From VBDM01 sp049802235 (GTDB lineage: Bacteria; Pseudomonadota; Gammaproteobacteria; Burkholderiales; SG8-39), in the NCBI GenBank assembly GCA_049802235.1, contig JBARMB010000079.1, positions 25,442 to 89,441 on the forward strand: a DNA stretch of 64,000 nucleotides. Reading direction: 5' to 3'. The position numbers were made by a program, and so were the translations under genes. The stretch's first letter is position 1. Each line of letters opens with the position of its first letter. The notes beneath the pieces are model-generated. The model worked only from the letters and a program-made list of their open reading frames with translations, was not told the DNA's origin and made no database searches. Below are positions 36,415 through 45,890 of the stretch, one piece after another.

Positions 36415-39222
36415 ATGACCGCCATTAGCAAACAGGAAATCGCCGCGCTGCCGGTCGAGTTCAAGCTGAACGGCAAGACCGTGGTCGGCCGCTCGGATGA
36501 GACCCTCATCGAGACCGCGAAGCACTACGGCATCGACATCCCGCACCTCTGCTACAAGGAAGGCATGCGCCCCGACGGCAACTGCCGCGCCTGCGTGGTC
36601 GAGATCAAGGGCGAGCGCGTGCTCGCGCCTTCGTGCTGCCGCTATCCCAAGGACGGCATGGATGTGACGACCGACAACGCGCGCTCGCTCGCCAGCCAGA
36701 AGATGGTGCTGGAGCTTCTGCTCTCCGACATTCCCGAAAAATCCTATACGCTCAATTCCGAGCTGGACCAGTGGGCGAAGAAGCTCAACCTCGGCCGCCC
36801 GCGCTTCGAATCGAGGCACCAGCCGGTCGCCGATATCTCGCACCCGGCGATCGCGGTGAACCTGGACGCCTGCATCCAGTGCACGCGTTGCCTGCGCGCC
36901 TGCCGCGAAGAACAGGTGAACGACGTCATCGGCTACGCGTGGCGGGGCGAGCATTCGAAGATCGTGTTCGACTTCGACGATCCCATGGGACAGTCCACCT
37001 GCGTCGCCTGCGGCGAATGCGTGCAGGCGTGCCCCACGGGCGCGCTGATGCCAGCGCGCGAGGTGGGCAAGGTGCAGGCCGACAGGACCGTGGATTCGGT
37101 ATGTCCCTACTGCGGCGTCGGCTGCCAGCTCACTTATCACGTCAAGGACAACAGGATTCTTCACGTTCAGGGCCGCGAAGGTCCGGCAAACCTGAGCCGC
37201 CTGTGCGTGAAAGGGCGCTACGGCTTCGATTACGTGCATCACAAACAGCGGCTGACGAAGCCGCTCATCCGCAAGCCGGGCGTGAAAAAGCACAAGGACT
37301 TCACTGTCGATCCCGGGAACTGGGCCGAAGTGTTCCGCGAGGCAAGCTGGGAAGAAGCACTCGATCTCGCGGCGAAAAGCCTGCGCGGGATCCGCGACAC
37401 GCACGGAAAGAAGGCGCTTGCGGGTTTCGGCTCGGCGAAGGGAACGAACGAGGAGGCCTATCTCTTCCAGAAGCTCGTTCGCACCGGCTTCGGCTCGAAC
37501 AACGTCGATCACTGCACGCGGCTGTGCCATGCATCCAGCGTCGCCGCGTTGATGGAAGGCATCAACTCCGGCGCGGTTTCGAATCAGGTGCGCGACGTGA
37601 TGAAAGCCGAAGTCGTGTTCCTGATCGGTGCCAATCCTACGGTGAACCACCCAGTCGCCGCGACCTGGATGAAGAACGCCGCGAAAGCGGGCGTGAAGCT
37701 CATCGTCGCCGACCCCCGGCGCGGCGATCTCGCCCGCCACGCGACCTACTACCTGCAGTTCAAGGCCGACACCGACGTCGCGCTCCTGAACGCGATGCTC
37801 TACACCATCGTCGAGGAGGGGCTCGCGAACGAGGCGTTCATCCGCGACCGCACCTCGGGCTACGAGGCGCTGCGCGAGAACGTCCAGAAGTACTCGCCCG
37901 AGGCGATGGCGCCGGTGTGCGGCATCGACGCGAAGACCATCCGCGAGGTGGCGCGGATGTACGCGAGATCGAAGGGCTCGATGATCATGTGGGGAATGGG
38001 GATTTCGCAGCACATTCACGGCACCGACAACGCCCGCTGCCTGATTGCCCTTGCGCTCACCACCGGCCAGATCGGGCGGCCCGGCTCGGGGCTGCATCCG
38101 CTGCGCGGCCAGAACAACGTTCAGGGCGCGTCCGACTCCGGGCTGATCCCGATGTTCTATCCGGACTACCAGCGCGTGGCCACTCCGGAGGCGAAGCAGC
38201 GCTTCGAAAAGTTATGGGGCATGGAACTCGATCCCAAGCCCGGTCTCACCGTGGTCGAAATCATGCACGCGGCGAAGAAACGCGAGATCCGCGGCATGTA
38301 CATCATGGGCGAGAACCCGGCGATGTCGGACCCCGACGTCGATCATGCGCGCGAGGCGCTCGCCACGCTCGATCACCTGGTGGTGCAGGACATCTTCCTC
38401 ACCGAGACCGCGTATCTCGCCGACGTGGTGCTGCCGGCGACGGCGTGGCCGGAAAAAATCGGCACCGTCACCAATACCGACCGCATGGTGCAACTCGGGC
38501 GCAAGGCGATCGAGCCGCCGGGCGAGGCGAAAGAGGACCTCTGGATCATCAATGAACTCGCGCGCCGCATCGGTCTCGACTGGCGCTACTCGCATCCGCG
38601 CCAGGTGTTCGACGAAATGCGCCGCTGCATGGATTCGATCGCCGGCATCACCTGGGAGCGCCTCGAGAGCGAGTCCTCGGTGACTTACCCGTGCGAGAAG
38701 GAAGGCGATCCGGGTCAGCCGGTGGTGTTCACGACGCACTTCCCGACCGCCACCGGACGCGGCAAGCTCGTGCCCGCGGACATCATTCCGGCGGCGGAGC
38801 AGCCCGATGGTGAGTATCCGATGGTGCTTATCACCGGCAGGCAGCTCGAGCACTGGCACACCGGCGCGATCACGCGCCGTGCGTCGGTGCTCGATTACAT
38901 CGAGCCCGAGCCCGTGGCTTCGCTCAATTCGCTCGATCTGGCGAAGCTCGGCGCGAAGCCGGGGGACGTCGTCACCGTCGAATCTCGCCGCGGCAAAATC
39001 GCGCTCTACGCCCGCGCCGACGACGGCACGCCGACGGGCGCGGTGTTCATCCCGTTCTGCTATTACGAGGCGGCGGCGAATCTGCTCACCAACCCGGTGC
39101 TCGACCCGTTCGGCAAGATCCCGGAGTTCAAGTACTGCGCGGTGAAGGTCACGAAGGGTGGCCCGGCGCCGGTGCATTCGAGCTTCGGCGGCGGGAAAAC
39201 GCTCGCCGGGCTGAACGGCTAG
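36415..39222 (+). CDS. fdsA: NAD-dependent formate dehydrogenase alpha subunit (FdsA/FdhF-like)
   Basis: This 935-residue molybdenum enzyme oxidises formate to CO2. Domain order is an N-terminal [2Fe-2S] ferredoxin domain (CRACVVE), His/Cys-type and [4Fe-4S] clusters (CIQCTRCLRAC, CVACGECVQAC), the MopB [4Fe-4S] site VCPYCGVGC and the bis-MGD catalytic domain. Cys371-His372 in CTRLCHASSV is the Mo ligand and catalytic pair; Cys replaces the selenocysteine of E. coli FdhF. The length is close to known FdsA. fdsC and fdsD, which usually follow, are absent. It is 134 bases after fdsGB. Confidence 0.93.
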   Translation: MTAISKQEIAALPVEFKLNGKTVVGRSDETLIETAKHYGIDIPHLCYKEGMRPDGNCRACVVEIKGERVLAPSCCRYPKDGMDVTTDNARSLASQKMVLELLLSDIPEKSYTLNSELDQWAKKLNLGRPRFESRHQPVADISHPAIAVNLDACIQCTRCLRACREEQVNDVIGYAWRGEHSKIVFDFDDPMGQSTCVACGECVQACPTGALMPAREVGKVQADRTVDSVCPYCGVGCQLTYHVKDNRILHVQGREGPANLSRLCVKGRYGFDYVHHKQRLTKPLIRKPGVKKHKDFTVDPGNWAEVFREASWEEALDLAAKSLRGIRDTHGKKALAGFGSAKGTNEEAYLFQKLVRTGFGSNNVDHCTRLCHASSVAALMEGINSGAVSNQVRDVMKAEVVFLIGANPTVNHPVAATWMKNAAKAGVKLIVADPRRGDLARHATYYLQFKADTDVALLNAMLYTIVEEGLANEAFIRDRTSGYEALRENVQKYSPEAMAPVCGIDAKTIREVARMYARSKGSMIMWGMGISQHIHGTDNARCLIALALTTGQIGRPGSGLHPLRGQNNVQGASDSGLIPMFYPDYQRVATPEAKQRFEKLWGMELDPKPGLTVVEIMHAAKKREIRGMYIMGENPAMSDPDVDHAREALATLDHLVVQDIFLTETAYLADVVLPATAWPEKIGTVTNTDRMVQLGRKAIEPPGEAKEDLWIINELARRIGLDWRYSHPRQVFDEMRRCMDSIAGITWERLESESSVTYPCEKEGDPGQPVVFTTHFPTATGRGKLVPADIIPAAEQPDGEYPMVLITGRQLEHWHTGAITRRASVLDYIEPEPVASLNSLDLAKLGAKPGDVVTVESRRGKIALYARADDGTPTGAVFIPFCYYEAAANLLTNPVLDPFGKIPEFKYCAVKVTKGGPAPVHSSFGGGKTLAGLNG

Positions 39223-39277
39223 GCAAGATCTGAAATTCTTGCGGGGAACGATCCGCAGGCGGACCGCCGCCTGCGTC

Positions 39278-39320
39278 TTGACCTCCGTCAATGTTCCCGC
39301 GATTGCACACCCTTTATAGT
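39278..39320 (+). promoter_or_regulatory. Class II Fnr-type promoter of fhs
   Basis: TTGACCTCCGTCAA (39278-39291) is a perfect TTGAC-N4-GTCAA palindrome. TATAGT at 39315-39320 would be the -10, giving a start near 39326 and placing the box centre at about -41.5 to -42, the classic class II activator position. The ribosome-binding site AAAAGGAGAAG and ATG of fhs follow at 39375. Confidence 0.7.
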
Positions 39321-39374
39321 GTGTCGCCCGTAATACGGGGCAGGTTGCCGATCGGCAAGCAAAAGGAGAAGTAG

Positions 39375-41048
39375 ATGTCGTCCGATATCGAAATCGCACA
39401 GAAAGCCAAACTCGAGCGCATTTCCAAAGTCGCGCTCGCGAAGCTCGGCATTGCCGAGGAGCACCTCGAGCCCTACGGGCATTACAAGGCCAAGGTGTCG
39501 CTCGATTACCTCGACAGCCTCAAGCGCCGACCGAACGCCAAGCTCGTTCTAGTCACGGCGATGACGCCCACGCCCGCGGGCGAGGGCAAGACCACCACCA
39601 CGGTCGGCCTAGGCGACGCGCTCAATCACATCGGCAAGAAAGCGATGATCTGCCTGCGCGAGCCTTCGCTCGGGCCGGTGTTCGGCATGAAAGGCGGCGC
39701 CGCCGGCGGCGGCTATGCGCAGGTGGTGCCGATGGAGGACATCAACCTGCACTTCACCGGCGATTTCAACGCCATCGCGCTCGCCAACAATCTGCTCGCG
39801 GCGATGCTCGATAATCACATCCATCACGGCAACGAGCTCGGGATCGACGTGCGCCGCATCGCCTGGAGGCGCGTCGTCGACATGAACGACCGCGCGCTGC
39901 GCGACATCGTCGTGAGCCTCGGCGGGCCGGGCAACGGCTACCCGCGCCAGGACGGTTTCGACATTGTGGTGGCCTCCGAGGTGATGGCGATTTTCTGCCT
40001 CTCGACCTCGCTCAAGGACCTGAAGGAGCGTCTCGGCAAGATCGTGGCCGCCTACACGCGCGACCAGAAACCGGTGCTTGCGCGCGACCTCGGCGCCCAC
40101 GGCGCGATGACCGTGCTGCTCAAGGACGCGATCAAGCCCAACCTGGTGCAGACGCTGGAGAACAATCCCGCTTTCATCCACGGTGGCCCGTTCGCCAACA
40201 TCGCCCACGGCTGCAATTCGGTGATCGCGACCAGCTCGGCGATGAAGCTGGTCGATTACGTGGTGACCGAGGCCGGCTTCGGCGCCGACCTCGGCGCGGA
40301 GAAATTCATCGACATCAAGTGCCGCAAATCCGGGTTGCGGCCCTCGGCCGCGGTCATCGTAGCCACGGTGCGGGCGATGAAATATCACGGCGGCGCCGAT
40401 CTCAAGACCATCACGCAGGAGAACCTGGACGCGCTGGGAAAAGGCGTTGCCAATCTCGAGCGCCACGTCGAGAACGTGCAGAGGAACTACGGCATTCCCT
40501 GCGTGGTCTCGATCAACCGCTTCAACCATGACACGCAGGCCGAGATCGACCTGCTCAAATCGCGCATCGGCAAGCTCGGCGCGAAGGTGGTGCTCGCGAC
40601 CCATTGGGGCGACGGCGGCAAGGGCGCCGCGGATCTCGCCCGCATCGTGGTCGATCTGTGCGAGAGCAAGAACAACTTCCAGTTCGTCTACGACGAGCAG
40701 GACACGCTCTGGGACAAGATCAACAAGATCGCCAAGAAGATCTACCGCGCGTCGGAAGTGACCGCCGACGGCAAGGTGCGCGCGCAGATCAAGAAGCTCC
40801 AGGATGACGGCTACGGCCATTACCCGGTATGCGTCGCGAAGACCCAGTATTCGTTTTCGACCGACGCGCAACTGCGCGCTGCGCCGTCGAATCACGTTGT
40901 CAACGTGCGCGAAGTGCGGCTCGCCGCCGGCGCCGAGTTCGTGGTCATGATCTGCGGCGACGTCATGACCATGCCCGGGCTGCCTAAAGTTCCGTCTGCG
41001 ACCAAGATCGATCTTGATGACGAGGGCAAGGTCGTCGGGCTGTTCTGA
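39375..41048 (+). CDS. fhs: Formate-tetrahydrofolate ligase
   Basis: Fhs (557 residues) joins formate and tetrahydrofolate with ATP to make 10-formyl-THF in the cytoplasm. The P-loop TPTPAGEGKTTTTVGLGDAL and the EPSLGPVFGMKGGAAGGG segment are diagnostic, and the length is standard. It follows fdsA by 152 bases but has its own Fnr-type promoter. In this cluster it would assimilate formate released by oxalate breakdown or feed one-carbon pools. Confidence 0.97.
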   Translation: MSSDIEIAQKAKLERISKVALAKLGIAEEHLEPYGHYKAKVSLDYLDSLKRRPNAKLVLVTAMTPTPAGEGKTTTTVGLGDALNHIGKKAMICLREPSLGPVFGMKGGAAGGGYAQVVPMEDINLHFTGDFNAIALANNLLAAMLDNHIHHGNELGIDVRRIAWRRVVDMNDRALRDIVVSLGGPGNGYPRQDGFDIVVASEVMAIFCLSTSLKDLKERLGKIVAAYTRDQKPVLARDLGAHGAMTVLLKDAIKPNLVQTLENNPAFIHGGPFANIAHGCNSVIATSSAMKLVDYVVTEAGFGADLGAEKFIDIKCRKSGLRPSAAVIVATVRAMKYHGGADLKTITQENLDALGKGVANLERHVENVQRNYGIPCVVSINRFNHDTQAEIDLLKSRIGKLGAKVVLATHWGDGGKGAADLARIVVDLCESKNNFQFVYDEQDTLWDKINKIAKKIYRASEVTADGKVRAQIKKLQDDGYGHYPVCVAKTQYSFSTDAQLRAAPSNHVVNVREVRLAAGAEFVVMICGDVMTMPGLPKVPSATKIDLDDEGKVVGLF

Positions 41049-41106
41049 GCGGGTGCCCTGCGGGTAGAATACGCGCCTGTCCCTTCAGTCCCGGAAGCGC
41101 GTTCTC

Positions 41107-41823
41107 ATGGAAATGCTGCTCTCGCATGAGTTCTGGATCGGCCTTTTTGCGATCATCTGGGTCAACATTCTGCTCTCGGGCGACAACGCCGTCGTCATCG
41201 CCCTTGCGGCGCGCTCGCTGCCGGCGAAGCAGCAGAAGCTGGCGATCTTCTGGGGCAGCGCGGCCGCCATCGTCCTGCGGGTCATCCTGACGCTGTTCGC
41301 GGTGGCATTGCTGACGCTGCCGTATCTGAAACTGCTCGGCGGCGGGTTGCTGCTGTGGATCGGGGTGCAGCTGCTTCTGCCCGACGACGGCGACGGGGGT
41401 GTCGAGTCGAGCGACAGCCTGATAACGGCGATCCGTACCATCCTCGTCGCCGACCTGGTGATGAGCCTCGATAATGTCATCGCCGTCGCCGCCGCTGCCG
41501 ACCAGGGCCCGCAGGAAATGAAGATCACATTGCTGGTCCTGGGTCTTGCCATCAGCATTCCCATCGTCATTTTCGGCAGCACGCTGGTGCTGAAGATGAT
41601 GGAACGCTGGCCCGTCATCATCACGCTCGGCGCTGCGCTGCTGGGGTGGATCGCGGGCGAGATGATGGTAAGCGATCCCGCAATTGCAGCATGGGTCAGG
41701 GAGAACATGGGCTGGCTGGTGTCGCTGCGTGTGGCGCCCGTTGTCGGCGCGGCGCTGGTCGTGATCGTCGGCACGTGGATCGCCAGGCGCAAACCGCCGT
41801 TTCCTGAGAACAGGGAAGTTTAA
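41107..41823 (+). CDS. TerC-family integral membrane protein (YjbE-type)
   Basis: This 238-residue protein has about seven membrane segments and the TerC core: NILLSGDNAVVIALAARSLP near the N-terminus and VADLVMSLDNVIAVAAAA in the middle. These acidic, Asn-containing segments are typical of metal (Mn) exporters of the TerC/YceF-like group. A TAGAAT -10-like hexamer is just upstream. It lies between fhs and tctC without an obvious C1 role. Confidence 0.9.
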   Translation: MEMLLSHEFWIGLFAIIWVNILLSGDNAVVIALAARSLPAKQQKLAIFWGSAAAIVLRVILTLFAVALLTLPYLKLLGGGLLLWIGVQLLLPDDGDGGVESSDSLITAIRTILVADLVMSLDNVIAVAAAADQGPQEMKITLLVLGLAISIPIVIFGSTLVLKMMERWPVIITLGAALLGWIAGEMMVSDPAIAAWVRENMGWLVSLRVAPVVGAALVVIVGTWIARRKPPFPENREV

Positions 41824-41839
41824 AACGGCGATGGCAGAC

Positions 41840-41881
41840 TTGACCTCGGTCAAGGCTATGGCGCAACATTGTGGCAATAAT
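41840..41881 (+). promoter_or_regulatory. Class II Fnr-type promoter of tctC
   Basis: TTGACCTCGGTCAA (41840-41853) is a perfect palindrome of the TTGAC-N4-GTCAA type. AATAAT at 41876-41881 is a one-mismatch -10, placing the box centre near -41.5. The leader to the tctC ATG is about 150 bases, and the start is preceded by a strong AAAAGGAGGAAGG. Confidence 0.65.
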
Positions 41882-42036
41882 TCATGCGCTCCATGGCAAC
41901 GCGTTTGTGCCCGTTGCAAAGCGCAAAATCGTAATTCTGGCGCGAACGGAACTTGAGGCCCGAGATAAAAGCATAGAACCGCTATCCGGGGAAGGCGGTC
42001 ATTTCTTTCAACGCAGTCTTCCAAAAGGAGGAAGGT

Positions 42037-43053
42037 ATGGGTATATCGACGCGTAAAGTGTTGCACAACGGCGCAGCTCTGCTGTTGGCTTCAGCAGCGT
42101 TTGCTCTCAGCCAGCAGGTGGCTGCGTGGGAACCCACCAAAACGGTGGAATTCATCGTCCCGGCCGGCCCCGGCGGCGGCGCGGACCAGATGGCGCGCTT
42201 CATCCAGGGCATGGTGGCCAAGCACCATTTGATGAACCGGGCGATGGTCGTCATCAACAAGGGCGGCGGCGCCGGCGCCGAGGGCTTTCTCGACGTCAAG
42301 GACGCGAAAGGTGATCCGCACAAGCTGATCATCACGCTGTCGAACTTGTTCACCACGCCGCTTGCGACCAGCACGCCGTTCAACTGGCGCGACCTGACGC
42401 CGGTGCAGATGATGGCGCTCGATGAGTTCGTGCTCTGGGTGAACGCGGATAAGCCCTACAAGAGCGCCAAGGACTACATCGCCGCGGTGAAGGCGGCCGG
42501 GGGCAAGATGAAGATGGGCGGCACCGGCTCCAAGCAGGAGGACCAGATCGTCACTGCCCTGATCGAGAAGCAGACCGGGACCAAGTTCACCTACATTCCC
42601 TACCGCGGCGGCGGCGAGGTGGCGGTGCAGCTGGTGGGCGATCACATCGATTCGAGCGTCAACAATCCCATCGAGGCGGTGGCGCAATGGCGCGCCGACA
42701 AGCTGCGGCCGCTGTGCGTATTCGACGACAAGCGCATGCCCTACAAGGCCAAGATCACCAAGACGATGTCTTGGTACGACATTCCCACCTGCAAGGAGTC
42801 GGGCCTGGATGTCGAATATCTGATGTTGCGCGGCATCTTCATGCCCGCCGGCGTCAGCGCGGACCAGGTGCAGTACTACGTCGACCTGCTCAAGAAAGTC
42901 CGCGAGACCCCGGACTGGAAAGCCTTCCTCGACACGGGCGCGTTCAACCAGACCACGTTGAACGGCAAGGCGTACGAAGATTGGGTTGAGCACGAAGAGG
43001 CCCGGCATTTCGCGCTCATGAGGGACGCGGGGTTCCTGGCCAAGCCCCGCTGA
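42037..43053 (+). CDS. tctC: Tripartite tricarboxylate transporter substrate-binding protein (TctC/Bug)
   Basis: This 338-residue periplasmic receptor has a signal peptide ending near SQQVAAWEP and the Bug-family pattern VEFIVPAGPGGGADQMARF. It gathers a carboxylate for the TctA/TctB membrane parts. Its position between fhs and oxc/frc suggests oxalate or another C2-C4 dicarboxylate as ligand, which is an inference; known Bug proteins bind many acids. Confidence 0.92.
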   Translation: MGISTRKVLHNGAALLLASAAFALSQQVAAWEPTKTVEFIVPAGPGGGADQMARFIQGMVAKHHLMNRAMVVINKGGGAGAEGFLDVKDAKGDPHKLIITLSNLFTTPLATSTPFNWRDLTPVQMMALDEFVLWVNADKPYKSAKDYIAAVKAAGGKMKMGGTGSKQEDQIVTALIEKQTGTKFTYIPYRGGGEVAVQLVGDHIDSSVNNPIEAVAQWRADKLRPLCVFDDKRMPYKAKITKTMSWYDIPTCKESGLDVEYLMLRGIFMPAGVSADQVQYYVDLLKKVRETPDWKAFLDTGAFNQTTLNGKAYEDWVEHEEARHFALMRDAGFLAKPR

Positions 43054-43111
43054 CGCTCGCGACGCGACACCCGCCGGATGCGGGCGTCGCGTCGTCTCCC
43101 GGAAAATACGC

Positions 43112-43636
43112 ATGGAAAATTCCAAAGTCGGCATGGAGAACGGCAAAGATCGCTCGGCGGCATCGGTCAGATCGGTGGAAATCTGGGTCGCGGCCATCAT
43201 ATTTCTCTTCGGCGCCGTGGTCATTTTCGACAGCTATCGCGTCGGCGCCAGATGGGGGGATGACGGTCCGCAGGCGGGTTATTTTCCCTTCTACGTGGGT
43301 CTGCTGATCTGCGCATCCGGCGCGATCACCCTTCTGTTCGCCTGGCGCAATCCGGTACTGGCGTCGGAGTCATTTGTCGAGCGGGGGCAGCTGAAGCTGA
43401 TCGTGACGGTGCTCGCGCCGACAATTGTCTATGTCGCGCTGATCGAGTACCTGGGCTTCTATGTCGCATCAACGCTGTTCATCGCCTACTTCATGAGGCG
43501 GTTGGGCAAATACCCCTGGATCAAGGTCACGCTGATTGCCGTGGGCGTCAGTGTCGCCTTCTTCCTCACCTTCGAAGTGTGGTTCACGACACCCCTGCCC
43601 AAAGGGCCGCTCGAGGCCGCGCTGGGTCTCGATTAA
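43112..43636 (+). CDS. tctB: Tripartite tricarboxylate transporter small membrane subunit
   Basis: This 174-residue, four-helix TctB-type protein has AAIIFLFGAVVIFDSYRVGA as its first helix and a central loop GPQAGYFPFYVGLLI. It pairs with TctA in the inner membrane. It lies between tctC and tctA, 58 and 63 bases from them. A second Met at residue 8 is an alternative start. Confidence 0.9.
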   Translation: MENSKVGMENGKDRSAASVRSVEIWVAAIIFLFGAVVIFDSYRVGARWGDDGPQAGYFPFYVGLLICASGAITLLFAWRNPVLASESFVERGQLKLIVTVLAPTIVYVALIEYLGFYVASTLFIAYFMRRLGKYPWIKVTLIAVGVSVAFFLTFEVWFTTPLPKGPLEAALGLD

Positions 43637-43699
43637 GCAACCGGTTGATCAAGGACGCCGCCGGCGGCGTCGCTGCCGTCATGTGCATAGGGAGTTGAA

Positions 43700-45211
43700 T
43701 TGGAAGAACTGAACGCGCTGTTCCATGGATTCGCGGTTGCGCTGTCTCCGTTCAATCTGATGCTGATGTTCGTCGGGGTCGTCCTGGGCATCATCGTCGG
43801 CGTGCTGCCCGGCCTGGGCGGCGCAAACGCCGTGGCGATACTGCTGCCGCTTACATTCGCGATGGCGGCGAAGCCTGGCGGCACGACTTCGGCGATCATT
43901 TTGCTGTCGTGCATCTACTGGGGCGCGCTGTTCGGAGGCGCCATCACTTCGATCCTGTTCAACATACCGGGGGAGCCGTGGTCGGTGGCGACGACCTTCG
44001 ACGGCTATCCGCTGGCGCAGAAGGGACGCGCGGGGAGCGCGCTTACCGCGGCGTTCACCTCCTCGTTCTTCGGGGCGCTGGTCGCGGTCATCATGATCAC
44101 GTTTCTGTCGCCGGTGGTGGCGAAGTTCGCCCTCGAGTTCGGCCCGCCGGAGTTCTTTTCGGTATATTTGCTCACCTTTTGCGCTTTCGTCGGCATGAGC
44201 GGGGGCAACGCTTTCAAGACCATCTCCTCGATGATGATCGGCTTCGCCCTGGCGGCGGTCGGCCTCGACAGCGTCACCGGCACGCTGCGGCTTACCTTCG
44301 GCTTTACTTCACTCCTGAAGGGATTCGATTTCCTGATCGCGGTGATCGGCCTGTTCGGCATCGGCGAAATCCTGCAGACGCTGGAGGAGGGTCTGGCGTT
44401 CAAGGGCGCGAACGCCCGAATCAACATGAAGGTGGTGATCGAAACCTGGAAAGAACTGCCGCGCTACTGGGCCACGTCGCTGCGCAGCGCCGCCGTGGGG
44501 TGCTTCATGGGAATCGTTCCGGGCGGGGCGACGCCGGCGTCCTTCATGAGCTACGGCATAGCGCGGCGTTTTTCGCGCGACGGTAACGAGTTCGGCGCCG
44601 GCGTGGTCGAGGGCGTGGTGGCGCCGGAGACTGCGGCCCACGCCGCCGGAACCTCGGCGCTGCTGCCGATGATCACGCTCGGCGTGCCGGGGTCGCCGAC
44701 GGCCGCGGTGCTGCTCGGGGGGCTGTTGATCTGGGGGCTGCAGCCGGGGCCGCTGCTGTTTGTCGAGCAGAAGGACTTCGTCTGGGGCCTGATCGCCAGC
44801 ATGTATCTCGGCAACATCGCCGGCCTGATCGTGGTGCTGACCTGCGTGCCGCTGTTCGCGGCCATCCTGCGCATTCCGTTCTCGATCATCGCGCCCGTCA
44901 TCATCGTGATTTGCGCCATCGGCGCCTACACCGTGCACAACTCGATGTTCGACGTGTACCTGATGGTGATATTCGGCGTCATCGGCTACGTATTCAAGAA
45001 GCTCGACTATCCGCTTGCGCCGCTGGTGCTCGCGCTGGTGCTGGGCGACCGTGCCGAGGAGAACTTCCGCGACGCGATCAAGGGTTCGCAGGGCGACATG
45101 TCGGTTTTCTTCTCCAACAGTCTGGTGGGCGGCCTGACCAGCCTCGCGCTGACGCTGCTGTTCTGGCCGCTTGTTGCGGCAGGCTGGCGCGCCTTGAGGC
45201 GGGGGCGCTGA
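43700..45211 (+). CDS. tctA: Tripartite tricarboxylate transporter large membrane subunit
   Basis: This 503-residue polytopic protein has the TctA signatures GVLPGLGGANAVAILLPLTF near the N-terminus and GIVPGGATPASFMSYGIARR in the second half. It forms the permease. The start is TTG at 43700 after GGAG. It converges with the Crp/Fnr gene, with an 18-base gap. Confidence 0.93.
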   Translation: MEELNALFHGFAVALSPFNLMLMFVGVVLGIIVGVLPGLGGANAVAILLPLTFAMAAKPGGTTSAIILLSCIYWGALFGGAITSILFNIPGEPWSVATTFDGYPLAQKGRAGSALTAAFTSSFFGALVAVIMITFLSPVVAKFALEFGPPEFFSVYLLTFCAFVGMSGGNAFKTISSMMIGFALAAVGLDSVTGTLRLTFGFTSLLKGFDFLIAVIGLFGIGEILQTLEEGLAFKGANARINMKVVIETWKELPRYWATSLRSAAVGCFMGIVPGGATPASFMSYGIARRFSRDGNEFGAGVVEGVVAPETAAHAAGTSALLPMITLGVPGSPTAAVLLGGLLIWGLQPGPLLFVEQKDFVWGLIASMYLGNIAGLIVVLTCVPLFAAILRIPFSIIAPVIIVICAIGAYTVHNSMFDVYLMVIFGVIGYVFKKLDYPLAPLVLALVLGDRAEENFRDAIKGSQGDMSVFFSNSLVGGLTSLALTLLFWPLVAAGWRALRRGR

Positions 45212-45229
45212 CCGCACGCCGAACCACGG

Positions 45230-45844
45230 TCAGGACGGCCCGCCGACGCGATTTTTCAGGCGCGACAGCGTCTCGGGCGTGAGATTGAGATAGGAGGCCA
45301 GTTCCTTTTTCGGAATGCGGCCGAGCAGGTCCTGGTGCTTGCGCATGAAGCGCGCGAGCCGTCCCGGGGCGTCGAGAAGGTGCAGCGTGATGGAGTGCGC
45401 CATGACTTCCGACATCAGCCGCATGACTTCGTACTCGAAGCGCAGTTTGACGTCGGGATGCCGGTCGAGGAATTCGACCCAATGGGGCATCGACACGCGG
45501 GCGACGTGCACCCTGGTCACGGCAACGATGCTGTAGGGAACCGGCGTTTTCAGCCGCCAGGCGGCGTACGACGTGTCCATGTCCTGCTCGGCGGCGAAGC
45601 GCAGGATCATCTCCTTGCCCTGGGGATTGCTCACCACGCGCTTGAGGATCCCCTCGAGGATGAAAAACTGCTCCATGCTCGAACTCCCCTGACGCACCAG
45701 CGGCTCTCCCTTGCGGTGTTCGGCGAGCTCGAACTGGGGCTCGAGCTCATTCCATGCGGCCGCAGGCGTCTCCCGCAGAACGAGGTTCTGCTTGAGCTGC
45801 AGGCGGATGGTGTTGCGCTGGGGATGATTGGCGATTGTGGACAC
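45230..45844 (-). CDS. Crp/Fnr-family regulator lacking cysteines
   Basis: This 204-residue protein has an N-terminal cyclic-nucleotide-type barrel (RKGEPLVRQGSSSMEQFFIL) and a C-terminal HTH (IPKKELASYLNLTPETLSRL). The recognition helix E-T-L-S-R equals the E..SR of Fnr, which reads TTGAY half-sites. There are no cysteines, so it is not an Fe-S oxygen sensor like Fnr; it is closer in outline to the Dnr/Nnr type. I take GTG 45844 as the start, because the longer frame begins with a TTG inside an Fnr-type box. It shares an intergenic region with oxc and probably regulates this cluster; the signal is unknown. Confidence 0.85.
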   Translation of the reverse strand: MSTIANHPQRNTIRLQLKQNLVLRETPAAAWNELEPQFELAEHRKGEPLVRQGSSSMEQFFILEGILKRVVSNPQGKEMILRFAAEQDMDTSYAAWRLKTPVPYSIVAVTRVHVARVSMPHWVEFLDRHPDVKLRFEYEVMRLMSEVMAHSITLHLLDAPGRLARFMRKHQDLLGRIPKKELASYLNLTPETLSRLKNRVGGPS

Positions 45845-45890
45845 AGGGGGGGCAGTTTGGGACAAGCGTAGAATAATTAAGCGGCAATTA

